Shown one piece after another: positions 21,503 to 33,280 of a stretch of DNA of 64,000 nt; position 1 is the first letter of the stretch; each line of letters starts with the position of its first letter. The notes under the pieces were generated by a model that saw only the letters and a program-made list of their open reading frames with translations, searched no databases and had not been told where the DNA came from. Origin of the DNA: Diplolepis rosae. Its lineage: Eukaryota; Arthropoda; Insecta; Hymenoptera; Diplolepididae. Location: NCBI GenBank assembly GCA_030998225.1, contig JAPYXD010000715.1, forward strand, positions 1,054,001 to 1,118,000, in the 5' to 3' direction. The translations under genes and the position numbers were made by a program.

Positions 21503-23528
21503 CGTTGAGAGGTCGGTGCAATTGTACTAGAGTATAATTGCACTGACTCATCTATTATTTAATACATTGGTTTTTAATCTTATTCTTATAGTATTTATGT
21601 AATACATGATTTACTAGTGTCTAAATTTTGGAATTTTATTTAGGTTATTTTGCGGATCTTCAATAAAGTGATTGATGTTATTGATTGATTATCCATTATT
21701 GGTTATCGCTGATTATTATGTGCTAGTGTTTGATTATTGTTATTAACCATTTAACGACTCTTGTTAACAATAATAAATTTTATTGTTATTTATTTTCTTT
21801 AAATAATTATTAATGTTTATAGGCTTGATTTTCTACATTACCGATGGTAAGGCAGTTCTCTTATTTTATGCAACTCAACTGCCTTGTCGATCTCGGGTAG
21901 TTATCCTATCGAAAAGTAGTTATTATTGCAGTGATGTGGTTCACATCCGTCAATTGCCTGATTACATACCGGGTTTCCTTACTGTAGGCGCAAATTTAAA
22001 TTTCATTTAATTTTACGGGATGTAACATTATTAACGATGGCAGAGCTTGCAACACGCGAAGTATGTATAACAACGCTCCAAATAATAGTATATTATGTGC
22101 CTAGGCGCATAATGAGAGTTATGACGCGACGTGCGACAATGCTCGCAAGAGATCGAAGCCAAGGCGTAGTTGAGGCGTAGCTGAGGCAAAGCCGAGACGA
22201 AGCCGAGGCGCGATCAGTCCTGCGAGCATTTTAAGCGAGTCTCGTAATTACCCGAATTGTGTGGATTGGCACATATTCTATTTTATGTGACTTCGGCGCA
22301 TATACGAGTTTTTATGCGTACACTTGCTTTTACGCGGCAGTTGAGAGTAGCATAATGTTGTGTATTACATTGGACGGACAAAAACAATAAAAGTCTCTAT
22401 TTGTCGACAGAAAAATTGATAAGATATATAAAAATATATATAACATTTTTTTATTAAATTTTTCATTTATATTTAGCGGTATATTAAGCACTTAATCCTT
22501 TTTAGGTTGAAAGCTAACTCTTGTTTTCTCTTATTAAAACTAACTAAAAAGTGTCAAGAACAGTGTTTGTTTGCGTGTGCGCGTATTCGTATGCGGACTG
22601 AAAACCAAAAAGACTAGAGTTGCCCTTTGGGGCAACGATTACAAACAAAAATGTCATCCGCCCATTTCTGGAAATCAAATAGTCAAGAGGAGAATCTCTT
22701 TCTCTTTCTTTCCAGGAGTGGTGGTGTAAGTGTACTGTAAGAGTAAGTAGGGCATCATCCCCAACATCTTTATACTTATATGCATTTTGAATAAAATTGT
22801 TAAATTGGAAAGTTGAATAAAAATTGCATAAAAATATGTAAATAGACATCCTTACTGCATTAGCTAAATTGACAAATTTATTAACGTCTCATTTATTTAT
22901 ATTTATATTATTTATATTATTCCAAAGGTATCAAAATGTGAGGGGACCGTTGGAAGAAGTGCATTTCCCTTCAAAGAGATTATGTTTAAAAATAAAAATT
23001 ATTTTATTTTATAGGCCCGTGCGTAAAATAAATCAAAAACAAATGCGTTGATCTTAATAGAATTACACACATCTTTGATATGAAAATGGCCAAGGATTAA
23101 ACCAATAATTTTTCATTCTTTTGTTTATAACCTGTTTTAAAAGCAACAATAGACCGTTTTTTTGGGTGAAAATTATGACTGTTTCTTCAAAGCTGTATGA
23201 AAAATTCAAAATTCAATATTTTTCAAGATAGATTCGTTTAATCCTGAGAGAAATTAATCTACTAACAAAATCTATTTGGTTCTTTGACTTTAGATAACCC
23301 TGTGATGAGTTATGTTACTAAATTCCAGCTCGTAGAGCTGTACCCCTACGGGGTTATAATGTGATTTCATTACAACCCCCAACTCCATTCGGGCTGAGGC
23401 TTATTCCCCCTCTTTCGCGCCTCCTGTTATTTTTATTTTATTTTCGGATTCCAGTCCAATCGGATCTGTCTCAATGTCAAGTGTAATGTATGTGTCTTTT
23501 TTGATTTAGCTGTCCTCTTTCAAAGAAT
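21503..23528. other. Intergenic; possible LTR end near 22026
   Basis: ACGGGATGTAACA at 22014-22026 looks like an LTR 3' end. The complementary TGTTACATCCCGG start occurs at 26394, but the pair is not in a configuration that defines an element. Around 22140-22210 a degenerate GAAGCCGAGGCGCGA motif repeats a few times. No gene supported. Confidence 0.35.
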
Positions 23529-23970
23529 TTATTTTTCCTTCTTTCTGCATCTCGATACTTGTTGTGCTCTTTGTTGTTGTTGTGATGTAACATTTTTTTT
23601 TCTTTCAAATTGACCGATTGAACTCATGAAATTTTGACCTTTCGGGTTTCGTTCTACTTGTCTATTTTCCCTTGTTCTTTCAAGCTCTAAATTTCTACTA
23701 CTTTTATTCATTTCTTGTCCGTTTTGTTTATCTCTCAGTTCACCTATTTGGCTATTTTCTTCTACGTTATATGAAAGCTCTAGTAATTTCAAGTTGCTTT
23801 TCATCTCTTGTAGGTTATTATTTCCTAACCTCTGATTTTTCGCTTGCCGAAATGAATCGGTTGGGCTTGAAATTTTAAAATTCTGGTTATAATATGCTAC
23901 GTCACAATTGAGTAAATACTTACTTTGATCAAAGTTTCCTCCTTTTAAGTTAGAATCGAATGATCTTCGC
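23529..23970 (-). CDS. Unrecognised Asn/Gln-rich reading frame
   Basis: A minus-strand frame stays open for about 145 codons without a clear start. It contains FDSNLKGGNFDQSKYLLNC, then LQEMKSNLKLLELSYNVEEN and a polar tail rich in Asn, Gln, Arg and Lys (TSQQQQRAQQVSRCRKKEK). The composition resembles the tail of a retrotransposon gag, and other gag tails in this window look similar, but no motif is diagnostic. It may equally be chance in AT-rich DNA. Confidence 0.3.
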
Positions 23971-25955
23971 TTAGGGATGAGGATAGGTCAATAAAAAACA
24001 CAACGATTATCAAAATAATAAATATTAAATTTATTAAAATGATTAAAAGTTGAAATCAACAAAATTATGAATACAATTGATATGTATTTGGTAGCATCTT
24101 GAACATTTGTTTACCCCGAAAAACCAAGACAATTTAGAAAAAGGGCATATGGTCGTTTCTCAGACATTTGGCCTTAATTTTTTACCTTTTCAAAGTCACA
24201 AAAACCATTTTTCCACAGGTGATTTTTCACGTGAAATTTCCCGCTCTTTTCAAATCCGCAGTCGAAAATAGGAAAGGGGTCTTACCTTCATTTGAGCTTG
24301 AAAATGGACCTCGAGGTCAAAATTGATAATACAGTCAAATGTCCCCCTCGGTCCTGGTCAACCTTTGTCAGAACCATTTTTCGTAGATAAAGTATTTTAG
24401 AAGATATTTGGGATTATAGATTAAAATGCGTCACCGTGTATGCGATCGTAAGGTAATTAAAATAAGTAATCTATCTTATGAGCCTGTTAGAGTAGCACCA
24501 ACGCAATAGGTGATTGTTATTAGTAATGTCGAAGTTACTCTCTCTTAGAAGATAACGATAAGTTCGTCTTCACTGGCGGTGCTAGAAACGCCTAGTCCGG
24601 TAGCTGCTCGGATGATTTTTTCCTTAACAGCTCATAGCCGTTCCTTACAGTTTCGTTGTTACCCCGATTTTGACGCTAATCGAATATTTCTTCTTCCGTA
24701 TGCCCATGTTATCGAATGTTTCAGTATTGATTTCTCTTCTTTTTCTTCTTCTTGGTTGTGGCGGCTTGCAATTCTGCAAATAACCATATCAAAATATAAT
24801 AATATGTCCTTCAAAATGTGATCAAAGCAGTATGGGAGACCCAGCAAGCGGCAAGCAGCAGCCAGGAACCAGAAAGTAGATAGTAAATAGCCGGTGTCCG
24901 CAGTCAGTCCCAGCAGAACGAGGGGCATCCCAAGTGGGCGGTCCCACCCGAACTCGCCGCAAAGGAGCAGGGGAGAACGGGAGACCAGACACCCGGAGCA
25001 GCCCTCAGCAGCCAAAGTCCCGAGAACTCATATGATAATATTACCGCGCTTAAAGAACCTCCCCAACTCGCTCACAACGCTCGGGTCCGGGTCGAACACG
25101 AGCTCTCTTAAGATTCGGAGAAATTCACATGCTTTAGTAAGCGATCGAATGCTATTGCTTCTTATTCGACGCTTATCCCATTGTTATTTCTCGTCGCGGC
25201 GCGTTGCGTATAGCTACACCTGTAATTTCTTTCTTTAGCCGTTAATTTAAACGATTTCATTCGTATGCGAATGATTTCATTTTATGGAATAAGTTGCTTA
25301 TGTTATAGATAACAAAAACATTTTTTCGACCGTTACGCTGCGTTAAGCAGAATAAAAATATGCTTATTTAAACACCATCTACAGATTTTCAATTTTAAAA
25401 AATCATGATTTTAGAGTGGTTTATTCCTCTACTATACCTAATCACATACAGTAACTATATATAACGCAAGTTACACATGGCTTGTTGAAACTCAGTTTCC
25501 TTATATACTAATGTAAAGAATGTTCTTCCGCCTGCAAGAACATTTTCACTACTAGAGGTCTCACTAGCCACCTATTGAGAAAATAACGTACTAAATTCAA
25601 ATTCGAAATAAGAATCACAAGAATAAAAAATACAAAACGTCAATAAACCGTCGCATACTCGGTCGATCTGCGACATTTTGAGGATTGAAAGAACACTGAT
25701 CAAAATTTTAGAATTAAAAACTCAAATTTCAACCGAATTAATATGAGTTTGAGAGTTTAATAGTAAATACCGAAATACTTTGAAAGGAAAAAACTACTTT
25801 TTGTCATGCTAAAATCTGTAAGTACTAATTTAGTTTTAAATACTTATTACCTGAATTATTTTTGTAAAATTAAATAATTTCTATACTGATTTATCCTACT
25901 TAATAATTTTCCTACAGGAGATATTAAAATTTGCTCCTTTGAAGAAGAATAAATC
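23971..25955. other. Intergenic, no supported gene
   Basis: A GC-richer patch at 24830-25120 gives overlapping frames on both strands, none with recognisable domains. No terminal repeats found. Confidence 0.4.
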
Positions 25956-25959
25956 GAAA

Positions 25960-26385
25960 TAAAATTAGTACCTGTAATGCTCAATAAATTGAAGAAAAAT
26001 GTGTAAAATCAAAGTAAGCTTGATACCTAAAATTTTAGAATAGAATATTGTAGAACTTAGTGTCGATTTCTTACGGAAATATTTTCATCCCCATAACTGG
26101 CGGGGACCTTTGTGGTTTTTAACCCCTAATGCCCAACGATATGAAAAAAATCAGTGCAATTAAACCAAGCTAGATACCTAAAATTTCAGAACAGAATATT
26201 ACAAATTTAATTTCGATTTCTCATGTGAAAATGTTTATCCCCTTACATGGTGGGGATGTTTGTCGTTTTCAACCTGTAATGTCCAAAAATGAAGAAAAGG
26301 TATGTGGAATCAAGCTAAGCCTCATGCCTAAAATTTTAGACCTGGATATTGTAGAATTTAGTGTCAATTTGTAAGATTAGAATGT
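25960..26385 (-). repeat. Tandem repeat, about 165-bp unit, 2.5 copies
   Basis: The block ATACCTAAAATTTTAGAA followed by ATATT(G/A)(T/C)A(G/A)AA and T(A/T)AT(G/T)TCGATTTCT recurs near 26020, 26175 and 26328. Between copies lies GGCGGGGACCTTTGTGG or TGGTGGGGATGTTTGTCG, then AACC(C/T)(C/G)TAATG(C/T)CC. Confidence 0.6.
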
Positions 26386-26459
26386 TCATATGTTACATCC
26401 CGGTAACATAAATCTTTTCAAATTGGTCCTGTGCCTTTCAATTTGGTCTAATACCAACC

Positions 26460-28560
26460 CTGATCACAAATCGTATTCAGCTGAATTCGCTCTTGGATGG
26501 TTTCTTCAATGACTTTTTCCTACCCTTTTGGGTCTACGTCGATATCGAACATACGTGAGAGTGCTTCATGAGCATTATTTGTGGTTCCCCGACGGGGTTC
26601 AACTGTAATATCATGCTGGTAAAAGTAGATTACGCATCTAGCAAGACGACCTATGGGATTTTTCAATCCGTGAAGCCATTGCAATGCTTGATGATCAGTA
26701 ACGACCTTAAATGGTATACCTTCCAAATAGCATCTCAGTTTTTCGACGGACCAAACCACGGTGAGGCACTCCTTTTCGGTAGTTACATAATTCAACTCTG
26801 CGCCTCTTAATGGTTCACAAGACCGTTGAACTTTCGCAATTGAGTTCGGTCCTTTGGGACTAGGAAGTCAATTATAGGCTGGATTTTCTCCGTGTTTGGC
26901 CTCATGCCAAACTCATCGACAAGATAACCGACAAATTTAACTTCCATACAGGCGAAACTGCTCTTTTCATGGTTCAAGATCAATTAAGCCACCCTAAATA
27001 CTTCAAACACTAATGGCAAAATGGCAATGTGTTCATCTAGGTCCTGGCTAACAATGATCCAATCGTCCAGATACATGAAAACCCGATCACGCCACTCATT
27101 CGGCAACTACCTCTTGGAGATTAACTCCTCATATCTTCTCTTCAAGACCTCATGTTGTGAAGAGGATATGCTGGCTTGATCGTCTTTTGGTTAAGGAGTC
27201 GGTAATTTATGCAAAACCGGAGCCCTCCATTCGCCTTAGGGGCGACTACTGGCGGACAGGCCCATTCACAGTGTTTGGAGTTCGTTTAACACTGCTGAAC
27301 TATGTGATAGCGGGTCGTGATGTTCGCTACCGCTTAAGGTCCAAGTTCGTGAGAATGGATCCACTAACACATTTTGAAATTCAGCCAGAAGTCCATTCCG
27401 AGAATTAAGTCCCTTGACAATTTTGGCATGACACTGAACCACTGGGGTCCATAGACGTTGGCTATATTGATTACCCACGATTATCCACCCAGTCCTTTGA
27501 TAACTGACTTATCTCCGAGGCAAACACCTGCACGAGATGTCAGATCGGTCGTCAACTCCTCAATCTGGAATTGTTTGACTCGATTGTACGCGGACTCGCT
27601 AAGGAATGATCTTCCGCTGCCGCTGTCTATTATGCCATAAACTTTCTGAACAAAAATATTAATTTCGACAGGTATTTTAATTGACCTTTTAGGTTCATGA
27701 GCCGCGGTACCAGGACGATATATTTTCCTCTGTGCTATCCGATGGTTAACGTATGGAGGAAGTCGAGCCGGGACCCAAGTTCTAAAAGAAGCTTGCTTTC
27801 CATTCAGATTGTCAGTGTCAGAGACGTCCTCTTCGGCAACCTCATCCGAAAATGAAAGTGAGGCAATAGTTTCTTCGATCGGCGTCTCTTGTCTGGCGTA
27901 TAAAACATGCTCCACCGCGTCGTCAGAATTTTCCGAATCGCTAGGAACTTCGTCCAATACGCGTAACTCTAGTGGGCCGGGGCCACTGAACCGAGGTTTA
28001 TTCATACCATCGTCAGCATCATCCAAGTTTTTCGATTGATCAATATAAATTATTTTTCTTAGACTTGCAATCTCTTTGGACGGAGACGGATTTTGTGTGT
28101 CCTCAAATATGCCCTTGGTTTCAGTAATCTGAGGCAGAATTACTGAGGGATTTTGGAGGTTCTCTGATATTTTGGGCAACTCGTGTTGAAATGTCGTGTT
28201 TCACGACAAAGGCAACAGACCATTTGTGGCTCTGACGTACAGTAGCGTATCGTGTGCCCTAGTTTCGCGCAATTGAAACAGAACAGTTTGGACCGGTTAA
28301 AAGGGGGTTTTATTCCTTCCGGCTTTGTTCGCTCGTCGACAAGGATTTTCGCGGAAATTTTACTTGTTATATCTGATTGGTTTGATTTTCCCTGAAAGTT
28401 GCCCAAGTTTTGGTCAAGTCTTTGACGGGTCAAGGATTTTGAATTCAAAACCTTGAACTCTTTTTTTGAGTTCACGGTACGTTTGGTTGAAAGGCGTTAA
28501 AGTCTGTGACCTGTTCGCTTTCAATATCTTCATCGCTTGATTTTAATTCGTCATGGACCG
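26460..28560 (-). pseudogene. Ty3/Gypsy gag-protease-RT-RNase H remnant
   Basis: From high to low coordinates on the minus strand. Gag starts at about 28560 (ELKSSDEDIESEQVTDFNAF) and carries two zinc knuckles at about 28190-28290 (CFNCAKLGHTIRYC and CCLCRETRHFNTSC). An acidic linker follows. The protease (YGIIDSGSGRSFLS, about 27600) ends SRDLILGMDFW near 27400. RT pieces are WACPPVVAPKANGGLRFCIN and, after a deletion, FMYLDDWIIVSQDLDEHI at about 27040-27080 with an intact YLDD. RNase H is the 26520-26795 frame (TTEKECLTVVWSVEKLRCYL, VVTDHQALQWLHG). Integrase is absent. Several shifts and stops make it dead. Its gag is interrupted on the upstream side exactly where a family T arm begins at 28566. 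Confidence 0.85.
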
Positions 28561-28565
28561 AATAT

Positions 28566-29044
28566 GGGGCAAAATTCGTCAAGTGTACCCGCCTAAAAAC
28601 TTTTTGTCTCCGATTTCCTTGAAAGTCCGCGAAATTATTGTCCTAGTGAACCTCTTTTGATTCCCCTAAGAGAACGTCTCTAGTACGACGGGTTGTCAGT
28701 ATACAGGGGCTCGAATTTTCAACCTTTTACCGCGCACGTTGATACTCAATTAACCAAAACTTCTACAAAATTTATCCAAATTAATTTTTTTATGGAGGTC
28801 TTGGAAACGTTTTTTCATCAGCTTTACGATGAAAGCAATGGTTTTAGATCAAAAAAATTATTTGAACTTCATTTTTTAATTTTAAACATATTTTTGAATT
28901 TTTCTCCAAGTGCGGCCGTTAATTTTCTTTCTAAAATTATGTTTAAAAAAAATCTTGATTCTTTCCCTTTGAAATGAGCGATGGTCGAAAGTGGGGCGAA
29001 AGAAATTGGTGGGGATATATAACACTCCTTACGCGCGGTTTTTA
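28566..29044 (+). mobile_element. Family T long terminal arm, solo copy C
   Basis: It starts GGGGCAAAATTCGTCAAGTG and follows the 37066-37542 arm to the shared end at GCGCGGTTTTT, about 479 bases. No second arm or internal sequence follows. It abuts the coding sequence of the Gypsy gag at 28560, so it (or its parent element) inserted into that gag. A 94-codon frame inside is shared between arms but ignores codon structure, so I treat it as non-coding. Confidence 0.8.
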
Positions 29045-29136
29045 CGCTCGTCCAATTGGTTCCGACTCACGAACGGGCAAGGTAGAATCTTAATATTTCT
29101 ACTCTCGAGTAGTTCTGGTTGGTTCCAGGGTGCTCG

Positions 29137-29982
29137 AGTAACTGCGTTTTTGACTGAGTTCAGATTTGCCTCGAAGACTCGTATCGATGGTACCCTGGTG
29201 GGAAATTATGATGATTTTAGGATTTTATTTAGGACATGCTGACAAGGAATTTGGAAATGATTGATTTCCAAATGCTTGATAAATTCAAACTCTTTTGAGT
29301 CTATTATCAAATGAGAATTTTTGTTAACGTAATCGCTTTCCGATCTTTTGAAATAAGTCGGACTCGATATTAATTTGACTTGTTTTCATTTTCATTTGTT
29401 AATCTATATTCTGATACCCTTCGTTATATTAACCGAAACTGGTAAAGCTTTATTAATATAATATTATATAATATAGGCGTCATAGGTGCGTATCCAGCTC
29501 TCAATTTTTGCTTACGTACCCGTGTGTGTCTGTTTGCTATTTTCTTTCTCTCTCCTTCGTTTTGATCCATTTATATTATTTTATTTATTCTCACAGTGTT
29601 ACATTCGTTCTTATTTTGCCATTTAGAAGTTCACATGTGGCAAGAAAAACACTTCATCCATTCAGTCAATCATACTTGTTAATTAATTAAAATAATTACG
29701 GATTATCAACCCTTCAAGAATTAAATGAATGACCTGTCCCTTCTTCTGGGACAATTATTGGTATTCTGGTACTAATTACTGCTCCAGATTCGCAATTATC
29801 ATCGGACTTTTTGTAGGTTCCTGAACTGACTCCTCAATTATGCAACTGCTGAGCACGCAAAATCTCAAGTTGCGACAGCTGAAAATAACTTCTCGTATTT
29901 ATTTCCGCCTTTATGCGAAATGTTTGGGATAAGCTATATTTATTTTATAATCTTACGTAGACTTCATTTATTTTTAGCTGGT
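29137..29982 (-). repeat. Gypsy-type LTR, copy 2 (solo or 5' LTR)
   Basis: On the minus strand it begins TGTTACGAACCAGCTAAAAA and runs to about AAACGCAGTTAC. It is a diverged relative of the split LTR at 36305-39711. Shared landmarks are the start TGTTACGA(A/G)C, a GAGAGA(A/G)AAAG...CACACACGGG-type block, and the 3' end block CGATACGAGTCTTCGAGGCA. It sits upstream, in transcription sense, of the Gypsy remnant at 26.4-28.6 kb and might be its 5' LTR. The two could also be unrelated insertions. Confidence 0.6.
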
Positions 29983-30061
29983 TCGTAACAACGTTTAAAA
30001 AACACTCATATCAATATTGAATTGATCAACTTTAGCAGAAGTTTTCATTGATTGAATAATG

Positions 30062-30232
30062 GCGCGCGTGTTAAAACGTCGAAAATTTGAGCCCCTGTAT
30101 GCTGACAACCAATCGTAATACGACTGTCTCCTTTGACGGATTATAAGAGGCCCACTAGGACTACAATTCAGTGAGTTTCAAAAAGATTAAAGACATAAAA
30201 TTTTTAGGCATGCACTATTGACAAATTTTGAC
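30062..30232 (-). mobile_element. Family T arm fragment, diverged copy D
   Basis: Reversed, this matches the outer 170 bases of the family T arm: AGCCCCTGTATGCTGACAACC against CCCCTGTATACTGACAACCC, AGAGG(C/T)CCACTAGGAC, and the end GACAAATTTTG. It is clearly more diverged than the other copies. Confidence 0.6.
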
Positions 30233-30439
30233 TGTATATTGTTCATGCCGATGATGTCTCTGGTCCTATTTAGCTTCCATTTTTTGTTCAGGATTATTAT
30301 TTTCATCAATTATCGCGTATATATTTGATTTGGAATTTCATTTCTGAACTGCATGATAATATTTAACACCTCATGGCAGTAATGCACCAATGCAGTGGTA
30401 ATAACTCAGGTGGAAATTTACAACTAGCTTGGTACCACG

Positions 30440-30740
30440 CCAATACCGCCGCATAGATGTCGGTACTGGCGTTGTACTGGCATAATACCGTGTGGAAAAC
30501 GGCTGGGTATTGGTATTCGTCCGAAATGTCACTCGGCTGGAAGTTGTTTATCGGTACTTGGACGATACTAAAAATAATACTGCGACTGTACCGAAAATCT
30601 GTACTGTCGCTGTACTGTAAATAGTATCATGCCTGTACCGAAGGTCTGTACTGGCGTGGTACTGGCATCAGTGGGGCGTTACTACAAATGGTATTGTGCC
30701 TGTACCGAAAGTTTGTACTGGCGCAGTACTGGTTTTGGTA
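30440..30740 (+). repeat. Tandem repeat built on TGTACCGAA / TACTGGC
   Basis: Units of about 70 bases carry (T/C)TGTACCGAA(A/G)(A/G)T(C/T)TGTACTGGC or a variant, then GTGGTACTGGCAT. They are seen at about 30585, 30640 and 30705, with looser relatives back to 30440 (GGTACTGGCGTTGTACTGGC). The GC content stands out from the AT-rich flanks. Confidence 0.65.
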
Positions 30741-31325
30741 CCGAAGGTAACTTGCTTATACTTATACACCTAATAACTAAAAACTTATGTATAGGATGAT
30801 ACGCTTCCGTCGAATCACGCACACGCTCGCTTACAATCCTGAGAAATAAAACATGGAACTTTCTTATATAGTGACTGCAATAGTTATTCAAAGCTTGTAA
30901 GAGTAAATGTCGTGACTAGAGTTTTCGAGCCTTACTCAAGTAAAAATGGAATTTACAGTTGCGATTTCCAAATTATTACTGTGCCTAAGAAATTTATGTA
31001 AAATCTAAATCCCGTGTAGATTTTTCAAATTTTATGTAATATACTTATCAAGGTTTTTGGTGTTTAAATTTTCATGAAATAAATGTAATTTTAAAACCTT
31101 AAGTGAAAAAGTTAATAATAATAATAAAGGAATTAAGAAATTAATTAAATTAATTAATAATTAATAATTAAATAACTAATTAAAGAGCATGTACGAAAGC
31201 TTCCTGTCTAACAGATAAAACACGATCAAACACGATTGCAGTACAATGAATTTTTAAAATCACTAGTTTATAAGTGGAATCCACTATTAAGTAAGTGGTT
31301 CATAACGCACTAGATAAAACAGTGG
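30741..31325. other. AT-rich intergenic DNA
   Basis: No gene. A simple AATTAATTAATAATT stretch lies near 31135-31170. Confidence 0.5.
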
Positions 31326-32127
31326 CTATTCCACTATTTTGGATTTAGAGAGTTTCTGTTCAGCCAGGTGGCGAGCTCCGGGATCAGGCGGTCTTACTGC
31401 GGTCTTCATCTCACCAAAGTGGATGAAGAGCCTGCAGGACCCGTAAAGTGCTGGTCTGCCGAGTGCCAAGCACAGGGCAGACACAACCTCTTCTTTCTCA
31501 ACGGTCTCGTCAAGGTCCCTAATTTCAAGGAACCTTGTCGAGACCAGGGCCAAAATTTCCGCCCTCTCCCTGGCCGCCCGATCGAGCTCCTTGCGGAAGG
31601 CCGAAACGTCTCCCCCCTTTTTGAGGACCGGGAGGACTTTCTCCTTTCTGGTCCTCCGGATAGACAGGACCTTGAGTACTGCTTTTCGGGGGTCGACCTT
31701 CGCCTTTATTTCCTTCAAGATGTCGGCGTAGGACTGGCCGTCCCTCGCCGACACCTTGATGGCGTCGCCCGACCTGACGGGCATGGAGCGCTTCAACCTC
31801 GGCTTAGCGACCGTACCCTGTGCTTTCTGCACAGGGCCCTTCGCCCTCCCCTCCTTCTTTTCTTTTTTTTAATATCATTTTTTTTCTTTACCTTCTTCAT
31901 AACCACTTTCCAGTCCTCTTTTGTATGTGTGGTATTCCATTTTTTTTTGGATTTTCAATGGCGAAGGTTGTTTCTCAGCATACCCTGTTGTATGATGCTG
32001 AGAGCCCTCGCCAACTTCTGCATTTTTTATCTCGCTCCTTCTGGAGCTGAAGGACGTCCTTCCATCCTGCAGCCTCTAAAGAAGTCATCGACTCCTCGTT
32101 TCCCTTATTAATATTTTTTTTATTCAT
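31326..32127 (-). pseudogene. R1-clade retrotransposon ORF1 (gag-like), 3' truncated
   Basis: On the minus strand an ATG at 32125-32127 starts a Lys-rich N-terminus (TSLEAAGWKDVLQLQKER). After a stop and a shift in the Lys-rich region, a clean frame at 31326-31832 reads DGQSYADILKEIKAKVDP, then TRFLEIRDLDETVEKEEVVS and ALGRPALYGSCRLFIHFGEM. These are the conserved blocks just before the CCHC knuckles of R1-type ORF1 proteins. The frame ends at KSKIVE before any knuckle, so the knuckles and all of ORF2 are missing. LINE copies normally lose their 5' end, so loss of the 3' part means a later deletion or insertion. Confidence 0.7.
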
Positions 32128-32410
32128 AAATTTTGTTACCATTAGATCGTGCGTAGAGAAGCGGATCGGAATAGTTGTGAACGGGTATACCCTCGGACTG
32201 AAGTCCTACCCCAGTTCCCCGAGGCCCAACCTCCCCTTAGCCGGTCCCGGAATACACGGACAGACTGGACTCGCTCGAAGCAACACAGGCTCCGACATAT
32301 GTGTTCAATACGCACTACCTGATCAAGGTCCCGAAGGGACTGACTCCTGATCCCATATGGCACATCACATCGGCAGAGCCTGGCTCACAGCAGTTCCGCC
32401 TCCTAGTGGG
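32128..32410 (-). other. Probable R1 5' leader
   Basis: A GC-rich stretch immediately upstream of the ORF1 start in the same orientation, with GGTAGGACTTCAGTCCGAGG and other hairpin-capable segments. It is unlike the AT-rich surroundings and ends as the composition drops near 32410. The 73-codon frame in it has no recognisable motif. Confidence 0.45.
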
Positions 32411-32559
32411 TCGGAAAAGACACCACCAGGTGGCAGAGCACATATTTTCATACGTCTCCTTCATAGTTGCAGAATACTCGATGGGAACTAAAGGAAATTG
32501 ATAACCGTTATGAAGATCATTCTGTCCTTGCTGATTCAAAGGCCATGGTGCCATTGATT

Positions 32560-32860
32560 CCAAAACTTATAATTCTTCATATTCCTACAGTTCTTTAGAT
32601 CCTAAATCCATGTCTATTGTAGCAACTTCGTTAACACTTTCGTTCGTAACAATTGGTGTGACTGATACGGATGAAAGTTTACTATGAGGTACAGGACGTC
32701 TTGCTTATTCAAGATCTGGATATTCGATACTCTTCTTGGTTTTTTGTAAATCCAATGGCATTAGTCTTACAGAAATAACAATTTATCACGTGATCTCGTT
32801 GCTCCTTTCAAAACATAGGAATAGCAAAAACACTGAAGTGCGACTGCCCCCTATCCAAGC
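32560..32860 (-). pseudogene. Transposon-type protein fragment with CYFC motif
   Basis: Minus-strand frames joined by one shift read NCYFCKTNAIGFTK, then KKSIEYPDLE, a stop, then ARRPVPHSKLSSVSVTPIVT. The order C-Y-F-C, IxYP, (S)ARRPVPH is one I have seen in uncharacterised, repeat-associated insect proteins. I cannot name the element. Stops and a frameshift make it a pseudogene. Upstream (32861-33110) nothing more can be assigned. Confidence 0.45.
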
Positions 32861-33280
32861 CTTCAATTTAGCCGCACAAGAACATACTTGTTTTGATATG
32901 TAGCGCTTATTTAAATCTGGAATCTCAATACAAAAGTACAATAAATATACTTTTTTTTAAATGTCTGTAAAGACTTTGACTTGTCCTCTCATAATATAGG
33001 AACCACTAATAGAACAAAAATAGTTCAAAGAAAAAGTTGTGTGTGTTTCATGGAAATTTCATAAGCTTTCGATAAAAAAAAAAGTATAAAATAAGATGAA
33101 AATTGTAGGTTTTATATTGTTTGTCTAGCGATGCTACCCTTAAGCGCCAACCTTGAGAACGTAGATCTTACCTTGCAGTATATACCTAGCTTGTCGATAC
33201 ATTGAAAATTTGTCATTTCCACCACTACGGTTCTCTTCTCAAGTTCAGAGAGCTCGGGTACTTCCATGCGCATTCTGAGA

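Noticed and set aside
22544..22849. 101-codon minus-strand frame
   Set aside because: No motif, no neighbour and composition like the background.
22026..26394. An LTR element bounded by TGTTACATCCCGG and CGGGATGTAACA
   Set aside because: The two sequences face the wrong way for one LTR and the interval contains no retroelement coding; kept only as a weak note.
31368..32111. 247-codon plus-strand frame
   Set aside because: Antisense to R1 ORF1, whose conserved blocks are on the minus strand.
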